Source: Heterostelium album PN500 (Eukaryota; Evosea; Eumycetozoa; Acytosteliales; Acytosteliaceae). Taken from it: a DNA stretch of 64,000 nt. Within the stretch, counting starts at the first letter, position 1. Each line of letters begins with the position of its first letter. Below the pieces are notes generated by a model, which saw only the letters and a program-made list of their open reading frames with translations, had not been told where the DNA came from and did not search any database. The translations under genes were made by a program, and so were the position numbers. Positions 13,844 through 23,455 of this stretch are shown here, piece by piece. The stretch covers positions 1,116,857-1,180,856 of the forward strand of contig NW_008805063.1 in assembly GCF_000004825.1 (NCBI RefSeq), in the 5' to 3' direction.

Positions 13844-16442
13844 ATTAAATCAGATCAATCATTTAGAAAGAAAACAAAAAAAAAAACAACAGCTAAAAAT
13901 ATAATTATAGTTCATCAAAATCATCATTCCAAAATAGCAAATTATAATATACATAAAAGAAAAAAAAAACTTATCATAGTAATAAATACTGTTACAAAAA
14001 TAATATTAAATTATTGATTAATTTATTTCAAAATAAGTCCTGTATCGTATTCACCAATGATCACTTTAGAATAACCCATTAAAAATGCATTAAGATGTAA
14101 TTCAATCATCTATTAATAGTAAATTTGAAGTTTGATACAACTTCAATCAATCTAATTAATGTGAGAATATTGTTTCTAATAAATAAATTCATATTACTAA
14201 ACTTAATAAAAAAAAAAAAGAAAACATTAAACAAACCCTTACCCTTTTTCATAATAATAATAAAATAGTGCTTGATATATAGCAAGTAAGATGTAGTGGA
14301 GATAAAGCTGGTATCCTCTGGTGGAAATATTTATCAAAAGAAACAGACCTGTTTAATTAAAAATAAATCTGATCATGGTAGATGAGATTATCCATTAAAT
14401 ATATAACATATACTATAATAACAACTACAATGTAAAAGCAGCATGCTTGATCTTTCAATAAAATAACTAACGAGTTAAAATAGTGTGAAAAGAGACCTGT
14501 GGGTATATATATATATGTGTGTGTGAGAGAGAAAGAGAAAGTGATTCAGTTGGTTTGGGTTGAGTGGTGGTGGGTGTAATTATACAATGACAACATATGT
14601 GTGTGTGTGTGTGTGTGACCAAGAAAAGAAGGAACATAACTCAATTGTTGTAAGAAGTTTGATGATGTTATTGCATTTGAAACCAATGCCAAACCTATTT
14701 GAGAAGTATTTACTGTTTGATGGTAGATTGTTATTATCTGATCAACTTGTTGCTTTGTTGATGTTATAGTGGACTATATACTCCCACAACCCACTAACAT
14801 CATCATTGTCATCACCTACAATAACGATAATAAAAAAACCAGACACAGTTGTAATTCCTCTACTATGAATACAAACTAAACAACATCGAACGGCCAATAA
14901 CCAACTCCATAAACAAACAACATCAAACTGTATTAATATTACAACACCAAAAAAAAAACATTTATAAAATATAAAAGATAAAAAAACTTGTTTGATTTCT
15001 CCAGCTCCACAAGAACTCTTGTGTTGTTAGTTTAATCATTTTTTGTTTCTCTCTCTATATATATATATATATATACATATTTATCTAAATATTCTCTCTC
15101 TCTCTCCTCTCATTATTCCAGCATTTCTACCTTTTTAAAAGTGAATTGCCCTTAAAGTATATGCAAACCTTTACTGTTCATTCATTTTCATCTCTAGCAA
15201 GTTGATGTGATATGATTCATGAAAGAAATATTTGTATATTCAAGAATCCAAGTATGTCGCCATCACTACACACATGTAAATTTAATTTTACAGTATAACA
15301 AGTAACCAAACCCACATGAAATACTCAACCATTCTCAAACACCACCCCACACCACAAACAAACACACACAACCCAACAAATCATAAATCAATTTTAATAA
15401 ATGATTCTAAAATAAACTCAAATTTGTGAGGATCTCAGTGGAGTTGCGTTTAAAATTTTTTGTCAAAAATATCAGAGCAAAACTTATTAATTTCTACCAA
15501 AAAAAAAAAAAAAAATTATTTAAAATTAAATTAATTCTTTTAAACTTAAAAAAAATTGTTTTTTCAGCCAATCAAACACTATCCTTCCAAGTGCAGGGTA
15601 GCATGAGTTACTGTTATAAAAAAAAACATTTTTTTTTAATTTCAAATTTTATTAATTTGGACGACTTTAATCTTTTTGTTAATTTTTTTTTTTTGGTTTC
15701 TTTTTTAAAAAAAAAAAAAAAAAGAAAGGCAAAAATTGGGAATAGAGACCTTATTTTTTTTTTATTATCATTTGTTTTCATTATTCTTTCACTTATTCAA
15801 TCAAGTTTTCCTAAACAACAAGATCTTTTCATTTTTTTTTTTTTTAATAATAATAGTAATAAATAGTAGTAATAGTCGCTAATAGAACAAATAATAACAG
15901 TAGTAGAAGTAAAAAAGTCAAACTCAAAAAATATTAATCTGTTGACATTTATTTGAAATTAGCTAGACTTTCAAAAAAAAAAAAATCAAAAAATCAAAAA
16001 AAAAAAAAAAAAATAGCATCAGGCAAAACAAAACAAAAAAAAAAAAATCAACCAAATCAAAATCATTCACTTGTGAACAACACCAATCAAATCCGCGCCA
16101 CCACCACTTTCACTACCCGTCAGCCGAATACACTAATAATAGACATCTATAAGAAATAATAACTTCTCAAGACTTTGTTATCTATCTTTATATTTATAAG
16201 AAAATTAATAATTATTATTTGTTTTTATTTATTTCATTATCTTTATATCACTACAAATAACAATTAACAACACAACAAACTGGGATTAGAATAACAGACC
16301 ATCCAGTCAGAAAAAAAAAAAAAAAAAAAAAAAAACAAACATCAATTTGAACTCAAAAAAATAGTGAACAGTAATTAATTAATTGGAACAAATGATATTT
16401 TATTATAGTTGTTTTCGATATTTTAAATAATACCACCCCCAA
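13844..16442. other. Intergenic region, homopolymer rich
   Basis: About 2.6 kb with no supportable gene. It contains a GT tract near 14599-14618, AT and CT tracts near 15050-15110, and many poly-A/poly-T runs up to about 25 bases (for example 16310-16335). Two open frames of 146 and 68 codons (15426-15866 and 15953-16159) are Lys/Phe rich because of poly-A and poly-T and are treated as chance. The last few hundred bases precede the gene at 16443. Confidence 0.6.
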
Positions 16443-18476
16443 ATGCTTCATCAATCGAAATCAAGAAAGAATTTTAACATTAATGTTCCCTTCAGTTTTT
16501 TAAGTCAACAAACAACAAATCCACCATCACCACCCACCAACAACATCACAAGAATATCCTTTAACAACAACAACCACCACAATAACCACGATGATGACAA
16601 TGGCAGTGACAATGAAATTGAGAATGGGAACGATGATGACAACAACAACAGCAACAACAACAGCTTTAGCGACAACAATCTCGACAATGACTTTGTTGAA
16701 GCTGAAAACGATGTCGAGTCAGAGGATGGCACAATCGACCAAAATATATTCCAGCCCGAAATGCAACATTTCAGCAGTACTCGAACCAGTCGTAATGGTA
16801 CCACTGCAGAGACTGCTGCTATGAAGCTGACATCCATTAGTAGTAGCAGTAGTAACACAACTTCTCCTATTTTCATTAATCAACAACAGCAACAACAACA
16901 ACAACAACAACAAAGCAATAATAAGAAAAACAAAAACAATATTAATAATATTGAAGAGCATATACAACAACAACCAAAGAAATTAATTAAAATATCCAAT
17001 TTCACTTATAATACAACATCCAATTCCATTGTTCAGTCACCACCACCACCAACCAATGCGTTATCATCATCAAACTCGTCGTCTTCTCTGATATCTCTAC
17101 TGAATTCAGATGAATACAATAACCAAGCACCCAGCCGTTTTAAACTTTCACAATCAACACCATCACTTAAATCGGATAACTTTTCCAAGGGCACCTCCAG
17201 AGTGGCACCTAATTCAGGACCATCGAATTGGAAGAATACCGCACCACTGAGTAAGAGTAATGATGGTTTACTACCGGGTTTAATTCATCGACCAAACTCT
17301 CCAAACTCGAGTTCAACCTCAAGTTCACCTTCCATTTCACCATATAGTCAAACAATATCCACTCAACAACAACAACAACAACAACAAATGCAACAAATGC
17401 AACAACAGCTACAACAACAAGTGCAACAACAAATTCAACAACAACAACAACAACAATTTATGTCATCACCTCCATCAAACGAATCACTTGCAAGTCTATC
17501 ACCGGATGGAGATGATTTGGAGTCGCCAGAGAGTCCACCACTGAATACATCGACCACGACAACCAGTAGCAACTCATCGTACAAAGCACCGAATGCAAAG
17601 AAAAGACGTGTTCCACGAGAATCGATTGTAAAGAAGGAGCCAATCAATGGTCCACCACCCAAAAAAGTATCGATAACGACATTCAAAGCAAAGAAGATGA
17701 TTCCAGTCTCAGCGATAAAGATTGGATCGCATGTCAAAGACCCACTTTCAATTGTAAATATAACTCCTTTTCCAGCATATTTCATTCAGAACGGTAACAT
17801 ACCTTCGATAGAGTTGCAAATCTCTGGACACTTCACAAATGAGCTTGGAGAGCCTGGCACCGCTCAAAATCTTACAGTGTTGGCTTTACCAAAACGATCC
17901 GAGTTTTTTGATCTCAACCACAACATTGCCAACGTTGGTAACACCGGACTGGTTAATTTCTCGGGAATGTCTGCTCATCGTCTGCTCGACACCAAGGAAC
18001 TGGTCATCGTTTTCTTTGTGCTCGACAAATCCGCTAGCACCCTGAAGCAGCTGCTATCCATTGAATCGACGCCAATCTTTTGTTACAACAACACCAAAGA
18101 TATTCCACCTCCAAATATTATAAAGTTCGAATACGACGATCATCGATTCGATACGAACTTGGTTCGTGTTCAAATCAGTGCCGACCGTCTCAAGTGGGGA
18201 TCCACCAATCTACTGACACTGTACGTCGTCAACAAGATCACCCGATTGATCAAACGAATCGTTTTCCAGAATGAAATGGAACAAGGTGGCAACCTGAAGC
18301 ACAACGCTCACTTTGACCTCGAGAAGCAGCTCCTTGATGGCGAGCATCTCCTTTACACCGCCTACACCAAACGTACTGAGGTCGCCCAGATTGCCTCCAG
18401 ACTGTTTCAAGAGTGGGTCAACCAAGATCCTGAAGTGAATCCACTGTCCTATCCCATTCCCACATATAATACTTGA
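16443..18476 (+). CDS. Low-complexity protein with conserved-looking C-terminal domain, function unknown
   Basis: Single exon, 677 residues. Residues 1-380 are Asn/Asp/Ser/Gln rich with several poly-Gln runs (near 147-157, 308-350), typical of dictyostelid nuclear proteins. A basic cluster, KKRRVPRES then KKEP near 385-400, looks like a nuclear localisation signal. Residues about 420-677 have ordinary composition and regular alternation of strands and helices, so they probably form one folded domain of about 250 residues. I do not recognise the domain. The CudA-like dictyostelid transcription-factor family, which combines similar low-complexity tails with one core domain, is worth testing, but I see no specific motif that proves it. 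Third positions in the C-terminal half are C-rich, supporting real coding. A chromatin or transcription role is inference from composition and the basic signal. Confidence 0.8.
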   Translation: MLHQSKSRKNFNINVPFSFLSQQTTNPPSPPTNNITRISFNNNNHHNNHDDDNGSDNEIENGNDDDNNNSNNNSFSDNNLDNDFVEAENDVESEDGTIDQNIFQPEMQHFSSTRTSRNGTTAETAAMKLTSISSSSSNTTSPIFINQQQQQQQQQQQSNNKKNKNNINNIEEHIQQQPKKLIKISNFTYNTTSNSIVQSPPPPTNALSSSNSSSSLISLLNSDEYNNQAPSRFKLSQSTPSLKSDNFSKGTSRVAPNSGPSNWKNTAPLSKSNDGLLPGLIHRPNSPNSSSTSSSPSISPYSQTISTQQQQQQQQMQQMQQQLQQQVQQQIQQQQQQQFMSSPPSNESLASLSPDGDDLESPESPPLNTSTTTTSSNSSYKAPNAKKRRVPRESIVKKEPINGPPPKKVSITTFKAKKMIPVSAIKIGSHVKDPLSIVNITPFPAYFIQNGNIPSIELQISGHFTNELGEPGTAQNLTVLALPKRSEFFDLNHNIANVGNTGLVNFSGMSAHRLLDTKELVIVFFVLDKSASTLKQLLSIESTPIFCYNNTKDIPPPNIIKFEYDDHRFDTNLVRVQISADRLKWGSTNLLTLYVVNKITRLIKRIVFQNEMEQGGNLKHNAHFDLEKQLLDGEHLLYTAYTKRTEVAQIASRLFQEWVNQDPEVNPLSYPIPTYNT

Positions 18477-18928
18477 CGAAATATTTGAATTAATAATAAT
18501 AATTATAATTATAATATAAAATGACAATAACCAATAACAATAATAATAATACAATATTTTTATTACTATCTGAAAATTTGTAATTATTTGAATGTTGTTT
18601 TTTTTTTTTATATCTCTATATGTTTATTATTGATCGACTGTATGTGTGTGTGTGTTGGTTGCGTGAGTGTTGTTAGTTATTTGCGTTTAGTTTGCTCTGC
18701 TGGCATCGTCACATTGGTATGACCTATGACGAAAAACCCTTTGGAAAAATAATTAATTAATTTAAAATAAAAGTTTAAAATTATCAAAAAAATGGATCGA
18801 TTTTTGTGGTGTTGATGGATCAACAACTGATCAACATCACAGAACTACAAAAAAAAAGCATAACTTTTTTTAGTTTTTTTTTTAAATATCTTTTTTTAAG
18901 TTTTTGGGGATAGCTTTTACGTAAAATC
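18477..18928. other. Intergenic gap
   Basis: About 450 bp holding the 3' flank of the upstream gene and the probable promoter of the methyltransferase gene. It contains a short GT tract near 18643-18656 and an inverted-looking TTGATG...CATCAA pair around 18812-18838 (GTTGATGGATCAACAACTGATCAAC). No gene is seen. Confidence 0.5.
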
Positions 18929-20253
18929 ATGTGGTCAAGGAATATTAGACCCGGATCATCCACCCTGTGCGATTCAAAAAGTAAAATCTCAAACCTTCAG
19001 CTCTTCCAAAGGTTATTTTCAACGAAATTAACCTCTTCCACTCAACCACAAAAACAACCAAAACAAAAACAATCATCTGAAACCAATAACAACAATAATA
19101 TCGCATCATCAACAGCGACAACAGCCACAACAAATATAATATCAAGTGATATATCGAATAACAATGGCTATGATATTTTCAAGTTGGGAAATGATCACGA
19201 TAAACTATTTAACATTCACAAACCTGTTTTGTTTAGAGAGGTAATCGATAGACTTCGTTTGAAACCAGGATCTTGTTATATTGATTGTACATTTGGTTTG
19301 GGTGGTCATACAACAGGAATACTCGATCGTCAACCCGATTGCTATGTCATTGCATTCGACAGAGATCCACACGTCTTTGAACTTACTAAGCATCTGAGGC
19401 AGAAATATAAAGATCGTCTCATTACAATACATGGAGAGTTCAGTCGAATGAGCTCATTGCTTGCAGAGAATGGACTTAGCGATCTACCTATCGATGGTAT
19501 CTTATTTGATTTTGGTGTGTCTTCATTGCAATTGGATGATCCAGAGCGTGGATTCTCTTTTCGTAAGGATCTATATGGTCCGTTAGACATGAGAATGAAC
19601 AAAGACGACAGTTCTACACTGTCGGCATTCGATATTGTCAATACTTTTTCAATTAAACGACTTCGAGATATAATGTATTTTGTAAGTAAAGATTGTTGTT
19701 ACAACGCTAAACCATTGTTTATTGATAGAAATTAACATATTTTTGTTTATTTTTGTAACTCTAATAATAAAAGTATGGAGAAGAAAGACACACCAAAAAG
19801 ATAGCAGAGGAAATAGTGTTGAGAAGATCGATAGAGCCTATTAGAACAACCAATGAATTGGTTGCTATTATAGAGAAATGTATACCATATCCAGCAGCAA
19901 ACAAGTCGATATCGAGAATATTTAGAGCACTTAGAATGTATGTAAATAGCGAGACACAGGAAGTCAAGAAAGGTTTATTAGAGGCAGAAAAGGTATTACA
20001 ACCGAATGGTGAGTTGGTAGCGATCTCATTTCATTCTATTGAAGATAGAATCGTAAAGAAATTCTTTCAGAGCAGGAAGAATCAATCATTTGTATTTCCT
20101 GATGGCGACGATCCTGTGTATGCTGCACCCGACGAACTAGAATGGAACCCAAGATCAAAACCAGCCATTCTCAGAAGTGCTCAACGTACAAAATCAAAAC
20201 CATTAGCGAACATTCAGGACCAGGACCAACAAGATGATCTAGATTTTAATTAA
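18929..20253 (+). CDS. 16S/12S rRNA m4C methyltransferase, RsmH/MraW (METTL15-like), probably mitochondrial
   Basis: Two exons, 18929-19681 and 19774-20253, phase 0, give about 410 residues. The first ~40 residues are basic and Ser rich without acidic residues (MWSRNIRPG..., RLFSTK), a typical mitochondrial presequence; a Gln/Asn/Thr-rich linker follows. From residue ~90 the RsmH fold is clear: HKPVLFREV, SAM-binding CTFGLGGHTTGIL, FDRDPHVFEL, then DFGVSSLQLDDPERGFSF and, in exon 2, ISFHSIEDRIVK. In bacteria this enzyme methylates N4 of a decoding-site cytidine in 16S rRNA, and METTL15 does the same for mitochondrial 12S rRNA. A mitochondrial small-subunit target is therefore inferred from family plus presequence. 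All catalytic-core motifs visible to me are intact. Confidence 0.93.
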
Positions 20254-20598
20254 ATAAATTTTATTTAAAAATAATAATGTTTTTTTTCATTGCAACATTT
20301 TTTTTATAATACTTTGAAACTCTTTCTTTTCTTTTTTTTTTTTTTTTTTTGTAAATCATAATACACTTTATAACTGAGAAATATAAAATAATGTAATAAT
20401 AATATTCTCTATTTGAATTATTCTTTTATCATTACTTGATTAAATAGTTTAATACTTGTTTACAACATTAGTTACTTTCATTCATAATATAAATCTATAA
20501 ATAGTGAATGATTGATATACAATGACTTCATTCGACAAACAACAATCAATCAAATATTAAATATTTATATTAATAGCTGTTAATAAAATAAAATAACA
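20254..20598. other. Intergenic gap
   Basis: About 345 bp, A/T rich, with a poly-T run near 20330-20350. The end (AATAACA before an ATG) looks like a normal dictyostelid 5' UTR for the following frame-disrupted gene. Confidence 0.5.
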
Positions 20599-21439
20599 AT
20601 GCCATTCCCATTAGTAGCAAGAAAGAACTTGAAGGAGAAGGAACCAGCTTTGGTCAAGTACTCAAAGGAAATCGCTGAATTAGTTGGTCAAGAATGGGAA
20701 TATCAATTTGATTTAGATGGTTTCTCAAACTATTTGGAAGGAAAGACATTCTCTTGTTACTCCAAAGATTCTTATACTCTCAAGTGGAGGCACTCCGTGA
20801 TGCATTAAAACAATTCTTGACAGGTGAGAATCCTACATTCAGAAAGGAAGCACTCTTGGATGCAGTCTCTACCAAGAAGGTCATTGTCACTGTCGCCACT
20901 GATGAAGCTAACAAATACGAATACTACCTTCTCAGATTCGATGCCGTTGTCATGACCATCCTCTTCAAGTGTCCAGTCAACTCACCAAACTCATCACATT
21001 TTAAAATCAATGAATCACTTCCAGGTGCAGGGGGATATCCATTCTCCATTGCTTTGGAAATGACCAGACTCCAACCAAGATTCGATACATACCTGGCCAA
21101 TCTATCAAAGGCAACCAGACAATCATGGTCGTTGATGGAACCAGCTGTTGCATTGCAGCTATTCCAAATATATGCCGACCACCAAAAATCATTCCAGGAA
21201 TGTATTTAGATGCATTGGAGAAGACCTCTGGAAATATTATCAACCGTGTCAAATATGAAATGGTCAAGGAGGCATTCGCAGAGAAAGTACCAAAAGCCAC
21301 ACTTACATTCGTTTGGAAGAACACTCAAACCAGTTGTGATTGTATTTATGAATATGTCAACGGTGGATTGGTTGTATCTCTGAGATACCAAGGTTTTTGC
21401 AATGTCTCAAGAGATTATGACTTTGAAAGAGATATTTAA
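20599..21439 (+). pseudogene. Frame-disrupted host gene, function unknown
   Basis: An ATG in a good A-rich context begins a frame (20599-20808) whose first ~50 codons have coding-like composition. Coding character then moves to a second frame (about 20754-21209) and again to a third (about 21125-21439), with no usable splice sites between them. The three parts look like one protein of about 275 residues: start MPFPLVARKNLKEKE, middle rich in charged helices, end containing CRPPKIIPGMYLDALE and SRDYDFERDI. Third-position usage matches neighbouring genes in all three parts, so decay is recent or the changes are sequencing indels. I do not recognise the family. No intron is evident. Two apparent frame changes are enough to silence it if they are real. 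Confidence 0.6.
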
Positions 21440-21852
21440 AGCCAAATCTTTTATCATCATCGGTATTAAAAATAATAAAACTCGATTAAATACTTGAAGA
21501 ATTTGATTTTTTTTAGGAACTAAAGAACTTCACTTGTAATCCAATCTTTAGAAATAATAATAATAAAACAGAAAGGGGGTTCATCCAGTAACCGGAAATT
21601 ACAGATTAGTATAATCTTAGGTTGTTGAGAGCGCTATCTAATATATTATTTAAAATAGAATCTCTAGGTTTGGTGATAAATCAATTAATAATAAATACAC
21701 TGGACTTTTTTTTACAAAGTAAGTAAATCTAACAGATTGAAGTAACAGTAGATCGCTGCTGGCTTTGGCTCTGATGCTAGATGATAGTTAGGTGGAGCTA
21801 ATGGTATTGATCAAACTCTTAATCATCTTTCTCTTGGTAATGTTTTGCAACC
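21440..21852. other. Intergenic region before repeat cluster
   Basis: About 410 bp with no gene. It includes a GC-richer patch near 21570-21640 (GGGGGTTCATCC, GAGAGCGCT) and a mixed-composition stretch at 21720-21840 that differs from typical intergenic DNA here. It probably contains further decayed repeat sequence, but I could not match it to another part of the window. Confidence 0.4.
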
Positions 21853-22044
21853 ATTTTTTTTTTTTTTTTTTTAAAAAAAAGATTTTTTGACTCATGATCA
21901 GTCAACAATTGCAAGTATTGATATTAACCTGCTAGTTCGTGTTTTATAGTAAATATACATTCTCACACAGGCCGTGAGAAATAGCCAATAAAATATTATT
22001 ATTGTTTATAGTTATTATTCATTAATAAGTTGAGTAGTATTAGG
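21853..22044 (-). repeat. Dispersed ~190 bp repeat, copy 1 (probable retroelement end)
   Basis: This stretch matches 44450-44643 along its length, sharing ATGATCAGTCAACAA, TATTGATATTAACC, CACACAGGCCGTGAGAAATA and TTGAGTAGTATTAGG. Both copies begin with a poly-T run on the plus strand, so on the minus strand each would end in poly-A, as expected of a retroposed 3' end. The second copy lies inside the LINE cluster at 44-47 kb, which supports a LINE 3' UTR origin. No coding sequence is present in it. Confidence 0.75.
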
Positions 22045-22152
22045 AATGTAACGATAATATCACTTTTTCAAAATTCAAATTATTTTTCTTTTTTAAAAAT
22101 TCAACGGCTATTCAAAAAACGAACGATCAATTTTACTATTCAAAGTTCTTAC

Positions 22153-22272
22153 ACTAACTCAGAATAGGTACGATTAATTTATATTAATAAACAATAAAAA
22201 AGTTCTTACACTAACTTAAAATAGTCGTTAATTTATCTGAGTTGAATAATTAATAAATACACAGTCTGATCA
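22153..22272 (+). repeat. Left terminal inverted repeat of foldback element
   Basis: About 120 bp, pairs with 22844-22965. It contains one complete AGTTCTTACACTAAC unit at 22201; another copy overlaps its outer edge from 22143. Confidence 0.85.
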
Positions 22273-22525
22273 ATCTTTTTTTATTCTATATATAGAATAT
22301 CTATTAAGGATATACCTCAATCTCCCGGGGAGGATATCATTTAATTATATTTATATACTATCTTTATATGTTTTAAAATTACATCATTACTATGACTGAA
22401 ATGACTGTTACTCTAGAAAGAATTTTCGATGGCGATAATAGACTACGCAAAACTCAAGAATGTCAGTGGTCTGACACTCAAGGCTCTCGCTGTTATGGCA
22501 AATAAGAGACTGTATCCTTACAGTT

Positions 22526-22885
22526 TTGGGAATTTGGAAAAAAAAGAAATCGCAGCCGTGGATGAAAAACCTAGTCATTGAATATGAACGCCTTAAGAAT
22601 GAATATCAAATGTTGAACATGAAATATGAATCATCAGAAGGTATCATCAGAGCACCCAATACAACTGTTGAAACTCAATCAAGTTTCATTGACAACTTAA
22701 AACGTCAGTCAACAATTCATCAACACCCAACACCTCGTATCAATTCCCTTACGAGTGATAGTTCATCAAATCACAATGACGATGAAAACAACAATCGTCA
22801 GTCTTCATTATTAATTATTCAACAGTCTTTTAATAAATATGCAGTTGATCAGACTGTGTATTTATTAATTATTCAACTCAAATAA
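22526..22885 (+). CDS. Short frame inside the foldback element, unknown
   Basis: A 119-codon frame. Residues 14-40 are Glu/Lys/Tyr rich and could form a helix (EYERLKNEYQMLNMKYESS); the middle is Ser/Asn/Asp rich, and the last ~20 residues are encoded by the right inverted repeat itself, so the natural C-terminus is doubtful. It overlaps, in another frame, a 50-codon frame starting at 22429 that has coding-like composition. It may be a remnant of an element-encoded protein. No known domain is seen. Confidence 0.3.
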   Translation: MGIWKKKKSQPWMKNLVIEYERLKNEYQMLNMKYESSEGIIRAPNTTVETQSSFIDNLKRQSTIHQHPTPRINSLTSDSSSNHNDDENNNRQSSLLIIQQSFNKYAVDQTVYLLIIQLK

Positions 22886-22965
22886 ATAAACGACTATTCT
22901 AAGTTAGTGTAAGAACTTTTTTATTGTTTATTAATATAAATTAATCGTACCTATTCTAAGTTAGT
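22844..22965 (-). repeat. Right terminal inverted repeat of foldback element
   Basis: About 122 bp, reverse complement of 22153-22272 with few mismatches. The outer end stops at CTAAGTTAGT; the sequence beyond (AAGGGATG) no longer matches the left flank. Confidence 0.85.
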
Positions 22966-23164
22966 AAGGGATGATGTTCCCATTGATTTGGCAGATGGAG
23001 TAATTAAGCCACTTCGAATTCTAAGCGGGTGCTTGTGTAAACCTATGATAAGCCTGCTAGTTACTGTCGGTGTCAAATTCATGGGGTCCAAGATAGTATT
23101 GAGGGTTTGCAAATTGACCGGCTTGGCCAAAGAGAATTTGACAAACATTGAAGGCCGCATGCGG
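22966..23164 (-). mobile_element. Possible retroelement fragment on the 3' side of tRNA-Ile
   Basis: The stretch between the foldback element and tRNA-Ile is GC-richer than other intergenic DNA. On the minus strand it is open for about 69 codons (MRPSMFVKF... at 23160 down to 22951) with ordinary amino-acid composition, unlike the A/T-driven chance frames elsewhere. Its tRNA-proximal edge is the palindrome CCGCATGCGG. Placement just beyond the tRNA 3' end is what tRNA-targeting LINEs of dictyostelids (TREs) show. I could not match the peptide to the other LINE fragments in this window, so the family is unproven. Confidence 0.35.
23155..23164. other. Palindrome CCGCATGCGG downstream of tRNA-Ile
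   Basis: A perfect 10-base palindrome, 22 bp beyond the 3' end of tRNA-Ile and past its TTTT terminator. The identical 10-mer occurs 24 bp beyond tRNA-Asp at 60843-60852. G/C-rich palindromes are rare in this A/T-rich DNA. Confidence 0.8.
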
Positions 23165-23186
23165 TATTAGAAACTTTAAAAGAGCT

Positions 23187-23259
23187 TGCTCGATGCAGGG
23201 ATCGAACCTGCGACCGTGGCGTTATTAGCACCACGCTCTGCCGACTGAGCTAATCGAGC
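23187..23259 (-). tRNA. tRNA-Ile (anticodon AAT)
   Basis: The 73-base cloverleaf folds cleanly: acceptor GCTCGAT/ATCGAGC, D arm GCTC/GAGC, anticodon stem TGGTG/CGCCA around loop CTAATAA (anticodon AAT, read as IAU after editing), T arm GCAGG/CCTGC with TTCGATC, discriminator A. There is no intron. A/B box sequences are intact (GGTTCGATCC). On the minus strand a TTTT tract follows within about 10 bases and would terminate Pol III. Confidence 0.97.
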
Positions 23260-23455
23260 TTTGATGCTGAAATATCTTTCTTTTCTGCCTTTATTTGCCT
23301 TTTTTTTCAAAAAAAAAAAAAAAAAAGAAAGATTAAAAAGCTAATCCAGCTGATGTTGATTTTAATTTTTCGTTCTTATTTCTAACCTTAAACAACACTT
23401 ATTTTTATTATTTCTCTATCCTATATTAAAGATTTTGATTTTTCATTTTATTTAA

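Larger units (their letters stand above)
22153..22965. mobile_element. Foldback DNA element with ~120 bp terminal inverted repeats
   Basis: The left arm (22153-22272) is the near-perfect reverse complement of the right arm (22844-22965), from ACTAAC at the outer edges to CTGATCAA at the inner edges, with only a few mismatches. Each arm contains a repeated unit, AGTTCTTACACTAACT, at 22143 and 22201 on the left with counterparts on the right. The ~570 bp centre has two overlapping short frames: 22429-22581 (50 codons, MAIIDYAKLKNV...) and 22526-22885 (119 codons, with a Glu/Lys-rich helical segment). Structure fits a non-autonomous or decayed DNA transposon of foldback type. I do not recognise a transposase. 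It lies about 220 bp from the 3' end of tRNA-Ile. A clear target-site duplication was not found. Confidence 0.8.

Noticed and set aside
14560-14769. 69-codon frame containing a Val-Cys run
   Set aside because: The run comes from a GT microsatellite; no splice sites or coding composition around it.
15426-16159. Two Lys/Phe-rich frames of 146 and 68 codons
   Set aside because: Produced by poly-A and poly-T tracts.
16505-16973. Leu-rich minus-strand frames opposite poly-Gln
   Set aside because: CAA/CAG repeats read backwards give Leu/Cys runs; no independent support.
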